In this document: in pieces, positions 24,317-32,632 of the stretch
Layout of the letters: each line of letters begins with the position of its first letter
How positions within the stretch are numbered: the stretch's first letter is position 1
Source: Azoarcus sp. CIB
Lineage (GTDB): Bacteria; Pseudomonadota; Gammaproteobacteria; Burkholderiales; Rhodocyclaceae
DNA length: 64,000 nt
Direction: 5' to 3'
NCBI RefSeq assembly: GCF_001190925.1
Contig: NZ_CP011072.1
Coordinates: 2,852,001 to 2,916,000 of the forward strand
The notes under the pieces: model-generated
Databases searched by the model: none
The model's input: the letters and a program-made list of their open reading frames with translations, nothing else
Told to the model about the DNA's origin: nothing
Made by a program: the position numbers and the translations under genes

Positions 24317-26530
24317 ATGAGCCATGGCACCATCGAAGCGTGGCTGCGCCCTCCCATCGAGATCTGGAGTGCCCTGACCGCGGCGTGCTGCGGCCTCGTC
24401 GCACTCATCACTCCGTGGGCGCTGATGATGCCCCCGGACCTCGGCCTGGGCACCGCCGCCCTCGCCTTCGCCTTCGCCGCCCTGCGCGCCCGACAGGCCT
24501 GGCGGGTATGCCGTTATCAGTACGGTCTCACCCGGTACAAGGCGACGACCATCGCGCCGCACAAGCTGCCGCGCATTCCGGGCAAGCTGTATCTGGGCGA
24601 AGGCTTCGCCTGGGGGCAACAACACACGCAGCGCCGCATGGACGCCACACGCCCGCAGGCCCAGCCCTACCTGGTCGAAGGCGCAAGCATCCGCGCAACG
24701 CGCGCGGTGCTTCGCGCGATGGGCGCCACACCGCTCAAGCCGATTGCCGCGGCGCTCGCGCTCCCCCGTTGGTGGAACCCGCTATCGGAGCCTGCCGATC
24801 TCGGCGGAACGCCGGTACTGCACGGTGTCGAGCCCAATGAGGCTCACGTCGCCCTCGGGCAGAAGCATCGCCCCGGTCACCTGGTCGTCCTCGGCACGAC
24901 GCGCGTCGGCAAGACCCGTGCAATGGAACTCTTCGCCACCCAGGACATCCGCGACGGGAAGGTCGTCATCGTCATCGACCCGAAGGGCGACGCGGACCTC
25001 ATGCTGCGCGTCCATGCCGAAGCTGCGCGCGCCGGGCGCCTCGACCACCTCTATCTCTTCCACCTGGGTTACCCCGAAATCTCCGCCCGTTACAACGGCA
25101 TCGGCAACTTCGCCCGAATCACCGAGGTCGCGAACCGAACGACGAATCCCCTGCCCTCCAGCGGCAACTCGGCGGCCTTCAAGGAATTCGCATGGCGCTT
25201 CACGAATCTCGTCGCCCAAGCCCAGGTCGCCCTCGGGCAGGTGCCCACCTACAACCTGCTGCTGCGCGACATCACGGACATCGAACCGCTCTTCCTGCGC
25301 TACGCGACGCACGTGTTGCGCACGGAAGGCCCCGAGAACTGGGAGATCCTTGTCGAGGAAGTACAGACCCGCATCGAGAAACGCCAGATCACTGTTCCGC
25401 GCGCCCTGCAGGATCGCAGCGACCGCCTGATCGCCCTCGTGCACGTGCTGAAGGATCTGCAGCTTCCCGATCCCGTCCTCCAGGGTCTCGCCACCGCGGT
25501 CCGCTACGAGCGGAGCTTCTTCGAGAAGATCGTGGCCTCGCTCGGCCCCTTCCTCGAGAAGCTCACCACCGGCCCCGTCGGCAAGCTGATCTCGCCGGAC
25601 TATTTCGACGCGACCGATATCCGGCCGATCTTCGACTGGATGCAGGTCATCCGGCAGGACGGCATCGTCTATGTCGGTCTCGACGCACTCTCGGACGCCA
25701 CGGTCGCAGCGGCCGTCGGGAACTCGATGCTCGCCGATCTCGTCAGCGTTGGCGGCAAACTCTACAAGACCGGCCTCGATCCCCACCATCCCGAAGGCAA
25801 GATCATCCTGCCCGATGTGGCCTGCCACTTCGACGAGGTTAACGAGATCGCTGGACCGGAGTTTGTGCCGATGGTGAACAAGCTGGGCGGATCGGGCTTC
25901 AGCATCACCGCCTACACCCAGACCATTCCCGACATCGAGGCGAAGCTCGGAGACGCCGCCAAGGCCCGTCAGGTGCTGGGCAACTTCAACAACATCATCA
26001 TGCTGCGGGTGAAGGATCCGGGCACTGCGGAGTTCTTCTGCAATCAGCTGCCTGAGGTCGACGTGCAGCACCTCATGGTCGTGACCGGCGTGAGCGACAC
26101 CGACGGGTCGACCGAGACGGACTTCACCTCCCGCAACGAGGACCGCCTCACCACCCAGCGGGTCCCGATGGTATCCCCGGCTGACATCATGGCCCTGCCG
26201 CAAGGACAGGCCTTCGCCCTGCTGGAGGGCAACCGCCTCTTCAAGCTGCGCTTTCCGCTGCCCGATGCCACGAACGATCGCTTCATTCCGCCGTCGCTCC
26301 GCGAGGTGGCAGTCCAGATGCGGGCCAAGTATCGGACGGCCGAGCACTGGGCCGCTCAGACCGATTGGTTGAAGGACATGCCGGTCGGGCTCGTCGCGCC
26401 ACTGGGCTTCGACACCTCGGACGATGACGCCGGGGAGGCGGCAGTGAGCACCCCCGCCCGGCCGCCCGAAGGGGGCGCTCCCCCTCCCTCGGGGAGGATG
26501 TCGCGTAGCGACAGGAGGGCAGTCCAGTGA
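24317..26530 (+). CDS. traD: Type IV coupling protein, TraD SXT/TOL subfamily
   Basis: Hexameric ATPase that brings the relaxase-DNA complex to the secretion channel; 737 residues. Two N-terminal membrane helices (about 15-60) anchor it. The Walker A region is LGTTRVGKTRAMEL near residue 192, the Walker B-like VVIVIDPKGD follows about 25 residues later, and the family block GSGFSITAYTQTIPDIEAKL lies near residue 530. The start at 24317 follows GGGGAA. The acidic, proline-rich C-terminus is the usual substrate-recruitment region. It overlaps the next gene by 4 bp. Confidence 0.93.
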   Translation: MSHGTIEAWLRPPIEIWSALTAACCGLVALITPWALMMPPDLGLGTAALAFAFAALRARQAWRVCRYQYGLTRYKATTIAPHKLPRIPGKLYLGEGFAWGQQHTQRRMDATRPQAQPYLVEGASIRATRAVLRAMGATPLKPIAAALALPRWWNPLSEPADLGGTPVLHGVEPNEAHVALGQKHRPGHLVVLGTTRVGKTRAMELFATQDIRDGKVVIVIDPKGDADLMLRVHAEAARAGRLDHLYLFHLGYPEISARYNGIGNFARITEVANRTTNPLPSSGNSAAFKEFAWRFTNLVAQAQVALGQVPTYNLLLRDITDIEPLFLRYATHVLRTEGPENWEILVEEVQTRIEKRQITVPRALQDRSDRLIALVHVLKDLQLPDPVLQGLATAVRYERSFFEKIVASLGPFLEKLTTGPVGKLISPDYFDATDIRPIFDWMQVIRQDGIVYVGLDALSDATVAAAVGNSMLADLVSVGGKLYKTGLDPHHPEGKIILPDVACHFDEVNEIAGPEFVPMVNKLGGSGFSITAYTQTIPDIEAKLGDAAKARQVLGNFNNIIMLRVKDPGTAEFFCNQLPEVDVQHLMVVTGVSDTDGSTETDFTSRNEDRLTTQRVPMVSPADIMALPQGQAFALLEGNRLFKLRFPLPDATNDRFIPPSLREVAVQMRAKYRTAEHWAAQTDWLKDMPVGLVAPLGFDTSDDDAGEAAVSTPARPPEGGAPPPSGRMSRSDRRAVQ

Positions 26531-27297
26531 GCACCGCCGCGTCGTCCGCAGGATCCGCCCGTCCCCCGGCGCCCCAGGCATCGGCCACACCGGCGGGCCG
26601 GTCCCGCGGCCCCATTGCTGCCCTGGCGAGCGTTGTGATCGGCCTCGCCTTTTCCACCCTGAGCTCCTGGATCTTCGGGACTGCCCTTACCATCCTAGGC
26701 GATCACACCTTCTGGAAGGGCCGCGGCGTCGAACGCGCCATAGCCGCCGTGGAGGAGGACTTCGGCTACCTCCAGGGCTATCCCCGGTCGCTCATGGTCG
26801 ACGACACCGTCGCCTTTGCGCGCGACTTCGCCGAGCTCGTCGCGCGTCCGTTCCATTCGCTGGGCGCCCCCGCCTTCATCGCCCGTACGACTGCCATTGA
26901 GCCCGACGCGGTGGCGAATCCCCACGCGCGCGCCGTACGCTGCATCGTCAAGGAAGTCGGGCGCGCCGTCGAGACCGCCTACTACGTGGCCCAGGACACC
27001 GCCATCCGCCTGGCGATCGCCTTCTATGCGCTGCCGGCCTTCGCGATGGCCATCTTCATCGGCCTGATCGATGGCCTGGTCCGTCGCGACCTGCGCAGGT
27101 GGACCGGTGGCCGGGAGTCCTCCTACGTCTACCACCACACGAAGCGCTTCACGTGGTGGTTCCTCACTGCCGGTTTCACCGCCTATCTCGCGTGGCCTTT
27201 TGGCGGATTCAATCCCGCGTACCTCGTCCTGATCTTCGCAACCCTGGTGGCCGCGGCCCTCTCGACCACCGCCAGCACGTTCAAGAAGTACCTGTAG
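26527..27297 (+). CDS. Transfer operon membrane protein, TIGR03747/DUF4400 family
   Basis: 256 residues with about four membrane helices (32-58, 160-182, 205-225, 232-248) and a soluble middle part (GVERAIAAVEEDFGYLQGYP). The motif YVYHHTKRFTWWFL before the third helix is typical of the family, which is always encoded next to the coupling protein in these elements. It probably partners TraD in the inner membrane. An ATGA-type overlap couples it to traD. Confidence 0.85.
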   Translation: MSTAASSAGSARPPAPQASATPAGRSRGPIAALASVVIGLAFSTLSSWIFGTALTILGDHTFWKGRGVERAIAAVEEDFGYLQGYPRSLMVDDTVAFARDFAELVARPFHSLGAPAFIARTTAIEPDAVANPHARAVRCIVKEVGRAVETAYYVAQDTAIRLAIAFYALPAFAMAIFIGLIDGLVRRDLRRWTGGRESSYVYHHTKRFTWWFLTAGFTAYLAWPFGGFNPAYLVLIFATLVAAALSTTASTFKKYL

Positions 27298-27314
27298 CAA
27301 CCAAGGAGTCCGTC

Positions 27315-27611
27315 ATGCCATTGCTGCTCCGCTTCACCATCGCCGCCCTCGTCGCAGCTACCACCTTGCCGGTGGCTGCCGACACCGACCGCGAGCGCGA
27401 GAACCTCGCACGCCTGGAACATGAGCTCGCACTTCTCAGCTCCGAGGTTCGCGCAGCGAAGGCAGATGCCCCCTCCATTGCCCGCATCCATTTTCAGTAC
27501 GACGAGCTCGCCCGCGACCTCGATCTCATCCGTGCGGGTATTGCGGATCACCTCGACGCACCACGCCATCCCCGCCCGATCGAACCGCTAAAGGGCGACT
27601 ACCGGCGCTGA
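27315..27611 (+). CDS. RAQPRD-family periplasmic transfer protein
   Basis: 98 residues: a signal peptide (1-22, ending LPVAA) and a helical mature part (ENLARLEHELALLSSEVRAA) ending in the proline/arginine block HPRPIEPLKGDYRR, as in the RAQPRD (TIGR01690) proteins of ICE transfer clusters. Exact role unknown. The ribosome site AAGGAG precedes the ATG. It is in the usual position ahead of the small membrane protein and pilin-like genes. Confidence 0.8.
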   Translation: MPLLLRFTIAALVAATTLPVAADTDRERENLARLEHELALLSSEVRAAKADAPSIARIHFQYDELARDLDLIRAGIADHLDAPRHPRPIEPLKGDYRR

Positions 27612-27627
27612 GCCCGGAGGTACCGGC

Positions 27628-27858
27628 ATGTCGCCCCAACAGTCCGCCGCCTTCGCCGCCGCCGCCGGCTACCAACCCAGCTACATCGGGCTCTTCTTCG
27701 CCCTGCTCGTCGGCGCCGTGGTCGTTCTCTGGGCCGCCGACATGGTGCGCAGACTCGGGATCGAAGGCCTCGACGACCCGCGCCGCCTGCCGATGCTCCT
27801 GTTCTACAAGCTGCGTGTGCTGATCATCGTTCTGCTGCTGATCTATCTGCTCAGCTAG
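27628..27858 (+). CDS. Small membrane protein, TIGR03758/DUF3262 family
   Basis: 76 residues with two transmembrane helices (about 18-40 and 58-76) joined by a short charged loop (RLGIEGLDDPRRLP). It is the small inner-membrane component upstream of the pilin-like protein in this ICE class. The ribosome site GGAGG is upstream. A similar two-helix layout appears at the C-terminus of the hydrolase at 43066-43983. Confidence 0.82.
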   Translation: MSPQQSAAFAAAAGYQPSYIGLFFALLVGAVVVLWAADMVRRLGIEGLDDPRRLPMLLFYKLRVLIIVLLLIYLLS

Positions 27859-27939
27859 ATCGCGACCGCCTCGGCAGGCCGGGCCGCAGGCCTGCCGGCG
27901 TTCCACGTTGCGGCGCCTCACCACCTCACGGAGGAAACC

Positions 27940-28377
27940 ATGAAACTCCTTATCCAACCTTCGGGCGCAGCGAACGCCGCGGATCGTCACATGACGACAG
28001 CCCCCATGCTTCCCCAGCGGTGCTGGGCGAAAGCCACCGCCCGCATCGCTTTGCTTGGCCTCGCCGTCCTCGCCTCGGTCTTTGTCGCCGAACCGGCCTT
28101 GGCCGAGTTGCCGACGGCCGTCGCCGCGGACGGTGCCGCTTCGGGGGACTACATCGAGATCGGCAAGCAGTATTTCAAGAACGGCCTGCTCGTCCTGGGT
28201 CTCATCATCGCCACGCTGGGCTTCATCGCGGTCGCGGCCGGCGGCATCGCGAAATTCAACGAGTACCGCATGGGCCGGGCCGAACTCGGGGACTTGGGCG
28301 TGCTGGCCGTCGTCGGCGCCGTGGTGCTGGTGCTCATGGTCTACCTCCTCAACGAGGCGGCCACCATCATCGCCTAG
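27940..28377 (+). CDS. Pilin-like transfer protein, TIGR03745/DUF2976 family
   Basis: 145 residues. A long signal region (to about residue 54, ALAELP) is followed by a short mature protein with two hydrophobic helices (NGLLVLGLIIATLGFIAVAA and LGVLAVVGAVVLVLMVYLL), the size and layout of VirB2/TraA-type pilins. DUF2976 proteins occupy this position in PFGI-1 elements and are the best candidates for the conjugative pilus subunit. It is preceded by an 81-bp gap with GGAGG just before the ATG. Confidence 0.82.
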   Translation: MKLLIQPSGAANAADRHMTTAPMLPQRCWAKATARIALLGLAVLASVFVAEPALAELPTAVAADGAASGDYIEIGKQYFKNGLLVLGLIIATLGFIAVAAGGIAKFNEYRMGRAELGDLGVLAVVGAVVLVLMVYLLNEAATIIA

Positions 28378-28385
28378 GCGTCGCC

Positions 28386-28820
28386 ATGGACTCCTCCAGC
28401 CCCCTGGCATCGCCGCCGGAAACCTCCTTCGGACCGGGTCACGCGCCGCTGCCGGACCGCGTGAACGCGGAGCCCGCGATCATCAAGGGGCTCTCGTACA
28501 CCGAGTCCAAGTGGGTCATCGGGCTGGCCTTCCTGCTGTGGTTCCCGGTGGGCGGCGTGGTGGGCCTGGCCCTGCAGCACTTTCCGGTAGCCGTCCTCAT
28601 CATCGCCACTGGCCCCATCGCCACGGTCTGGGTCGCGGCGGGTTACCTCGCCACGATGAAGCGCAATCGCCCCGATCACTACTACGTTCAGCTGCTCAAG
28701 CGTCGCGCGTCGCGCCTCGGCCTCATCCGCTCTCATCTTGTTTCGCACGCGGGCGCCTGGGACCTCGGCCGCACACTCGTGCCCCCTCAGGTGGCGAAAC
28801 GCCGGAACCCGTTGTGCTGA
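28386..28820 (+). CDS. Transfer membrane protein, TIGR03750/DUF3487 family (VirB3/TraL-like)
   Basis: 144 residues. A polar N-terminus is followed by the conserved GLSYTESKWVIGLAFLLWFP and a second helix (VAVLIIATGPIATVWVAAGY), then a basic cytoplasmic tail (KRRASRLGLIRSH). Layout and position between the pilin-like and VirB8-like genes match TraL/VirB3-type inner-membrane proteins. The ATG is 8 bp after the previous stop. Confidence 0.85.
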   Translation: MDSSSPLASPPETSFGPGHAPLPDRVNAEPAIIKGLSYTESKWVIGLAFLLWFPVGGVVGLALQHFPVAVLIIATGPIATVWVAAGYLATMKRNRPDHYYVQLLKRRASRLGLIRSHLVSHAGAWDLGRTLVPPQVAKRRNPLC

Positions 28821-28835
28821 GCCCGGAGCATTGCC

Positions 28836-29609
28836 ATGCCTGCCTACACCGACAACCTCGCAAACGCCCGCGCGACGATTCGCCTCCAGTCCTGGGCCAT
28901 CCTCGTCGCGCTGGTCATCGTGCTGATCGCGGTGGCCGACCGGTTCGTGAGGCAGACGGATTTCACCGTGCATATCCCGCCAGACCTCTCCCGCGGGGCC
29001 ACCATTCAGGCGGGACGTGCTCCGGAGGTGCCGCCTCCGAACGTCTATGCCTTCGGCTACCTCATCTGGCAGCAGCTCAACCGCTGGGCCAAGGATGGCT
29101 CCAAGGACTACGTCGCGCAGATCTACGCGCTCCAGAACTACCTGACGCCGTCCTGCCGCGAGCAACTCCTCAAGGACGTCAGCGTCAAGTCCGGCGATGC
29201 GGAGCTGATCCAGCGCACCCGCGCCCTCCTGGAGATTCCCGGGTACGGCTTCACTGCGAACCGGGTGACGGCGCACGGCAACGGTGGATGGACGGTGCTC
29301 CTCGATGCCCAGATCCTCGAGACCTCCAGGGGGATGCCCGTGAAGGACACCTTCATCCGCTATCCCCTGCACGTGGTGCGCTACGACGTCGACCGGGAGC
29401 GCAACCCCTGGGGCCTCGCCCTGAACTGCTTCGCCCGCCGCCATCCCGAACGGATCGACCCGCAGGCCCTGGAGGCGCCGATCGCCGCCCAGCCGGCGCC
29501 GGCGGCGCCGCTGCCTCCGTCCGCGGCACCGTCTCCCACCACTACTGGTTCAGACCTGCCGCAGGCCGTGCCGCCGCGGCTCCCGGACACGAAGGAGGAG
29601 GAGTCATGA
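28836..29609 (+). CDS. Transfer protein TIGR03746/DUF2895 (TraE/VirB8-like)
   Basis: 257 residues: one N-terminal membrane helix (about 17-37) and a periplasmic domain (ALQNYLTPSCREQLLKD, then VRYDVDRERNPWGLALNCF) of the VirB8/TraE type, which nucleates the inner-membrane complex. The last 50 residues are a proline/alanine-rich tail. The gene overlaps the following one by 4 bp. Confidence 0.85.
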   Translation: MPAYTDNLANARATIRLQSWAILVALVIVLIAVADRFVRQTDFTVHIPPDLSRGATIQAGRAPEVPPPNVYAFGYLIWQQLNRWAKDGSKDYVAQIYALQNYLTPSCREQLLKDVSVKSGDAELIQRTRALLEIPGYGFTANRVTAHGNGGWTVLLDAQILETSRGMPVKDTFIRYPLHVVRYDVDRERNPWGLALNCFARRHPERIDPQALEAPIAAQPAPAAPLPPSAAPSPTTTGSDLPQAVPPRLPDTKEEES

Positions 29610-30658
29610 TCGCCATTCGCGCCGCCACCGCGCTTGTTTGCCTCGGCGTTCTTGCTTCTGCCTCTGCGCAGGAGCCCGAAGCCAAGGCGCCCTCCCCGGT
29701 TGGCCTGTCGCCCGGGCCTGTCGGAACGGGGACTGCGCCAACCTGGCATCCCGCCGGCACGACGACCATGGATCTCGGCACCCTCCCCCCAGAGCCGGCC
29801 CCCAAGCCCGCTCCTGCACCCGCACCCCAGTCTCACGGCTCAGCCGCCGGGAAGCCTGCAAATCCTCTATCGCCCCCGGAAACGCAGGCGCCGCTGCGGT
29901 CACCCGATCGCCCCGACGACCGCCAAACTAATGTCGGCCGCACCCAGCATGTGCTGTTCGAGCGCCTTCCCGTCCGGGTGCTCCTGAGCCCAGGGCGGGA
30001 GCGCCTGCTGCAGCTCCCGTTCGTCGCATTGATGGATGTGCCCGCTAGCCTGCAGGGTCTGCTCGAGGTCCAGATTATCGAGGACACCGCTTATCTGACA
30101 GCGAACGGACCCTTCCCGCGCGCCCGGCTGTATGCGCAGGCAATCGACGGCGGCGCGACGGTTCCGCTCGATATCGAGTCGGTCGAAGGCGTCCAGGTCC
30201 CGCCGATGCTCCGCGTCCATCTGCCTGGTGATGCCGCAGAGAGTAACGAGCTTGCCGAAACCCGGCGGAACGACGAGCCGGCGGTCGACATGATCCAGCT
30301 CACTCGCTACGCGGCGCAGATGCTGTATGCGCCGGCCCGCCTGCTCCCCACGCAGCCGGGTGTACGCCAGGAACCGGTTGATCGGTCCCCCGTGGCCGGC
30401 CTCTACCGGGGAGGAGAGATCGAAACGGCGCCCTTGGGGGCGTGGTCGAGCGGGTCGCTGTACGTGACCGCCGTGCGCTTTACCAACCGCACCGGACGCG
30501 CCATCGACCTCGAGCTGGACACGCGGTGGCTGCGCGGGCAGTGGATCGCCGCAACACCCCAGCACTGGCATCTCCTGCCCCATGGCTCCGAGGCCGACAC
30601 GACCGCCGTCTACCTCGTCTCCGACCGGCCGTTTACGGCCGTGCCGCTGTGGCGCTAG
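29606..30658 (+). CDS. Transfer protein TIGR03749/DUF3438 (TraK/VirB9-like)
   Basis: 350 residues. Signal peptide (1-21), then an unusually long proline-rich spacer (to about 105), then the family domain starting RTQHVLFERLPVRVLLSPGR and ending with a beta-rich segment (AVRFTNRTGRAIDLELDTRW) as in TraK/VirB9-type outer-membrane-complex proteins. The ATG follows GGAGGAG and overlaps the VirB8-like stop. Confidence 0.85.
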   Translation: MIAIRAATALVCLGVLASASAQEPEAKAPSPVGLSPGPVGTGTAPTWHPAGTTTMDLGTLPPEPAPKPAPAPAPQSHGSAAGKPANPLSPPETQAPLRSPDRPDDRQTNVGRTQHVLFERLPVRVLLSPGRERLLQLPFVALMDVPASLQGLLEVQIIEDTAYLTANGPFPRARLYAQAIDGGATVPLDIESVEGVQVPPMLRVHLPGDAAESNELAETRRNDEPAVDMIQLTRYAAQMLYAPARLLPTQPGVRQEPVDRSPVAGLYRGGEIETAPLGAWSSGSLYVTAVRFTNRTGRAIDLELDTRWLRGQWIAATPQHWHLLPHGSEADTTAVYLVSDRPFTAVPLWR

Positions 30659-30668
30659 GAGGCTCGCC

Positions 30669-32123
30669 ATGCAGATTGTCCAGAACAGGCTGGTCCCCTT
30701 CCTCGCCGTGATTGCCCTCATCGTGACGGGCTACATCCTCTATCGGCAGAGCGAGACGCCGGGCGTCGAGCCGGGGCCGCCCCTGAACGCAGTGCCGGAA
30801 GTACCCCTGCCTCCCACCGCCAAGGGGGCCGACGCCGATACGCCGCAGGAAACCCTCAAGACCGTGGTCGCGGGCTACACCGAGTTGAACGATCAGGTGC
30901 AGTCCCTGATCGCCGAAAACCGGCGCCTGCTGGAGCAGAACGATCGCCACCAGCGTAGCGAGGATCGCATCCGTGAGCAGCTTCGCCGTGAGTTGCGTAC
31001 CGAAATGACAACCGAAATGGACGCCCTCAAGCGCCAACAGGCCGCCGCGGCCGACTCACAGGCATCGAGCGGTGTGCTGGGATCAGCGATCGGCGCAGGC
31101 AACCTCCCTGCCGGCTTCGGCTTCGACAAGGCGAAACCGGATGCGGTAGCGATGGCCGGGAACGCTGCACCGACCCGCGTCCTGCCGCTGGGCTACGAGA
31201 TGGGCAAGGGCGCCGACGGAAGGCAAGGCGTCGTGCGCAAGGTCACCATCGCCGAAGCGGCGCCGCCCGCCCGCCGTACGGCGCGCGCCCCGGCCCGAAC
31301 GGCCGCCCCCGCCCCCACGCCCTTCTACACGATCCCGGAGAACGCGACCCTGACAGGCGTCGCCAATATGACCGCGATCATCGGCCGCGTTCCGGTGGAT
31401 GGCAAAGTGACCGATCCGATGCAGTTCAAGCTTCTGCTTGGGCCTGAGAACCTGGCCGCCAACGGTCATTACCTTCCCCGCAACCTGGCCGGCATCGTCG
31501 TTTCGGGCGTTGCCATCGGCGACATGACGCTCTCCTGCGCCGAGGGCCTCATCCAGTCCATGACCTTCGTCTTCAACGACGGAAGCATTCAGACAGTCAG
31601 CCGTCGCCGCGACGGAACGACCCCGTTGTACGGCGCAAGCGGTGGGGCAGCCGGCGGCAAGCCTTCACTCGCCGCGGCGCCGAAGCTCGGCTGGATCTCC
31701 GACCGCCACGGCAACCCATGCATCCCCGGGCAGTTCGTGACCAATGCCCCGGCCGTCCTCGCCGACACCATTGGCCTGCGGAGCCTGTCGATCGCGGGCC
31801 AGGCGGCGGCCGCGGCCCAGACCACCACCACGGAGAACGTCTTCGGCACAACCTCCAGCCGGGTCACCGGGAGCAAGGGCACCTACATCCTCGGGCAGAT
31901 GGCGAGCGCCGGCACCGACGAGGTGACGAACTGGCTGATGCGCCGGCTCGCCGACAGTTTCGATGCGGTCGTCGTACGCGCCGGGGGCGAGGTGGACGTG
32001 CACATCGACACCGAGATCCAGATCGACAAGGCGCCCGACGCGCGGCGAATCGACTACGGGCGTCTCGACGCCCCGGCAACCACGACTTCCCATCTGCGAG
32101 GTAGTTATTATGGACTGGACTGA
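30669..32123 (+). CDS. Transfer protein TIGR03752 (PFL_4705; TraB/VirB10-like)
   Basis: 484 residues. One N-terminal membrane helix (about 8-24), a long coiled coil (about 65-125) and a periplasmic beta-barrel-like domain beginning ENATLTGVANMTAIIGRVPV. This is the VirB10/TraB layout that bridges inner and outer membranes. The central linker is alanine/proline-rich. The ATG is 11 bp after the previous stop with GGAGG upstream. The 3' end overlaps the lipoprotein gene. Confidence 0.87.
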   Translation: MQIVQNRLVPFLAVIALIVTGYILYRQSETPGVEPGPPLNAVPEVPLPPTAKGADADTPQETLKTVVAGYTELNDQVQSLIAENRRLLEQNDRHQRSEDRIREQLRRELRTEMTTEMDALKRQQAAAADSQASSGVLGSAIGAGNLPAGFGFDKAKPDAVAMAGNAAPTRVLPLGYEMGKGADGRQGVVRKVTIAEAAPPARRTARAPARTAAPAPTPFYTIPENATLTGVANMTAIIGRVPVDGKVTDPMQFKLLLGPENLAANGHYLPRNLAGIVVSGVAIGDMTLSCAEGLIQSMTFVFNDGSIQTVSRRRDGTTPLYGASGGAAGGKPSLAAAPKLGWISDRHGNPCIPGQFVTNAPAVLADTIGLRSLSIAGQAAAAAQTTTTENVFGTTSSRVTGSKGTYILGQMASAGTDEVTNWLMRRLADSFDAVVVRAGGEVDVHIDTEIQIDKAPDARRIDYGRLDAPATTTSHLRGSYYGLD

Positions 32124-32619
32124 TTTTCCGCGGTTCGCACGTCTCATCGCAGCTGCCACGGTCGCGGCCCTCGCCCTCGCCGCCTGCAGCGTCGCAGGCC
32201 CCCGCAAGTCGCCCTTGCCGGACGACGGACCCACCGTCGAGGAGATCTACCGCCAGCGTACCTCCGAGTACGAGCGCATCCGGGCCCGCGAAGCCCTCCC
32301 GCTGCGGCCCGCCACCGAAGTCTTGCCCGGCCCCGTCATGGAGCCGGCGATGCTCCAGCTCGAGCGCCGCTTCGCCCGGCTGCCCAACCCGGATCTCATC
32401 ATGGTCGTGTTTCCCCACCTGTCCCGAGGGAAGTACCCGGCACCGGGATACGTGACGGCGTTTCCGATGTACGAGCGGGTCGAGTACCTGGTCCCAGGCG
32501 AGGCGGACGCACTGCGGCCGGTGCTCGCGCCCGCTCCCGCGTCCGCTTCGACGTCAACTCCCGCCCCAAGCGTCCCGCCGGCGCACGATTCCGGCGCCAG
32601 CCGGGTGGCCCAACCCTGA
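32110..32619 (+). CDS. Transfer lipoprotein, TIGR03751 (PFL_4707) family
   Basis: 169 residues with a lipobox near residues 24-27 (LALAACS), so the mature protein is lipid-anchored, probably in the outer membrane like TraV/VirB7. The family stretch PTVEEIYRQRTSEYERIR and MVVFPHLSRGKYPAPGYVTAFPMY follow. The tail is proline/serine-rich. The start ATG lies 14 bp inside the preceding gene, with GAGG upstream. Confidence 0.83.
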   Translation: MDWTDFPRFARLIAAATVAALALAACSVAGPRKSPLPDDGPTVEEIYRQRTSEYERIRAREALPLRPATEVLPGPVMEPAMLQLERRFARLPNPDLIMVVFPHLSRGKYPAPGYVTAFPMYERVEYLVPGEADALRPVLAPAPASASTSTPAPSVPPAHDSGASRVAQP

Positions 32620-32632
32620 AGGAGCGTCGGCC

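Noticed and set aside
24035-24320. A 95-codon frame after the transglycosylase as a possible extra transfer gene
   Set aside because: Low-complexity Ser/Thr/Ala/Pro composition, no convincing ribosome site, and no likeness to the PFL_4695 family expected in that slot.
28055-30658. An 867-codon frame covering several transfer genes as one protein
   Set aside because: Only its last 350 codons are real (the TIGR03749 protein from the ATG at 29606); the rest is out-of-frame reading of the pilin-like, DUF3487 and VirB8-like genes.
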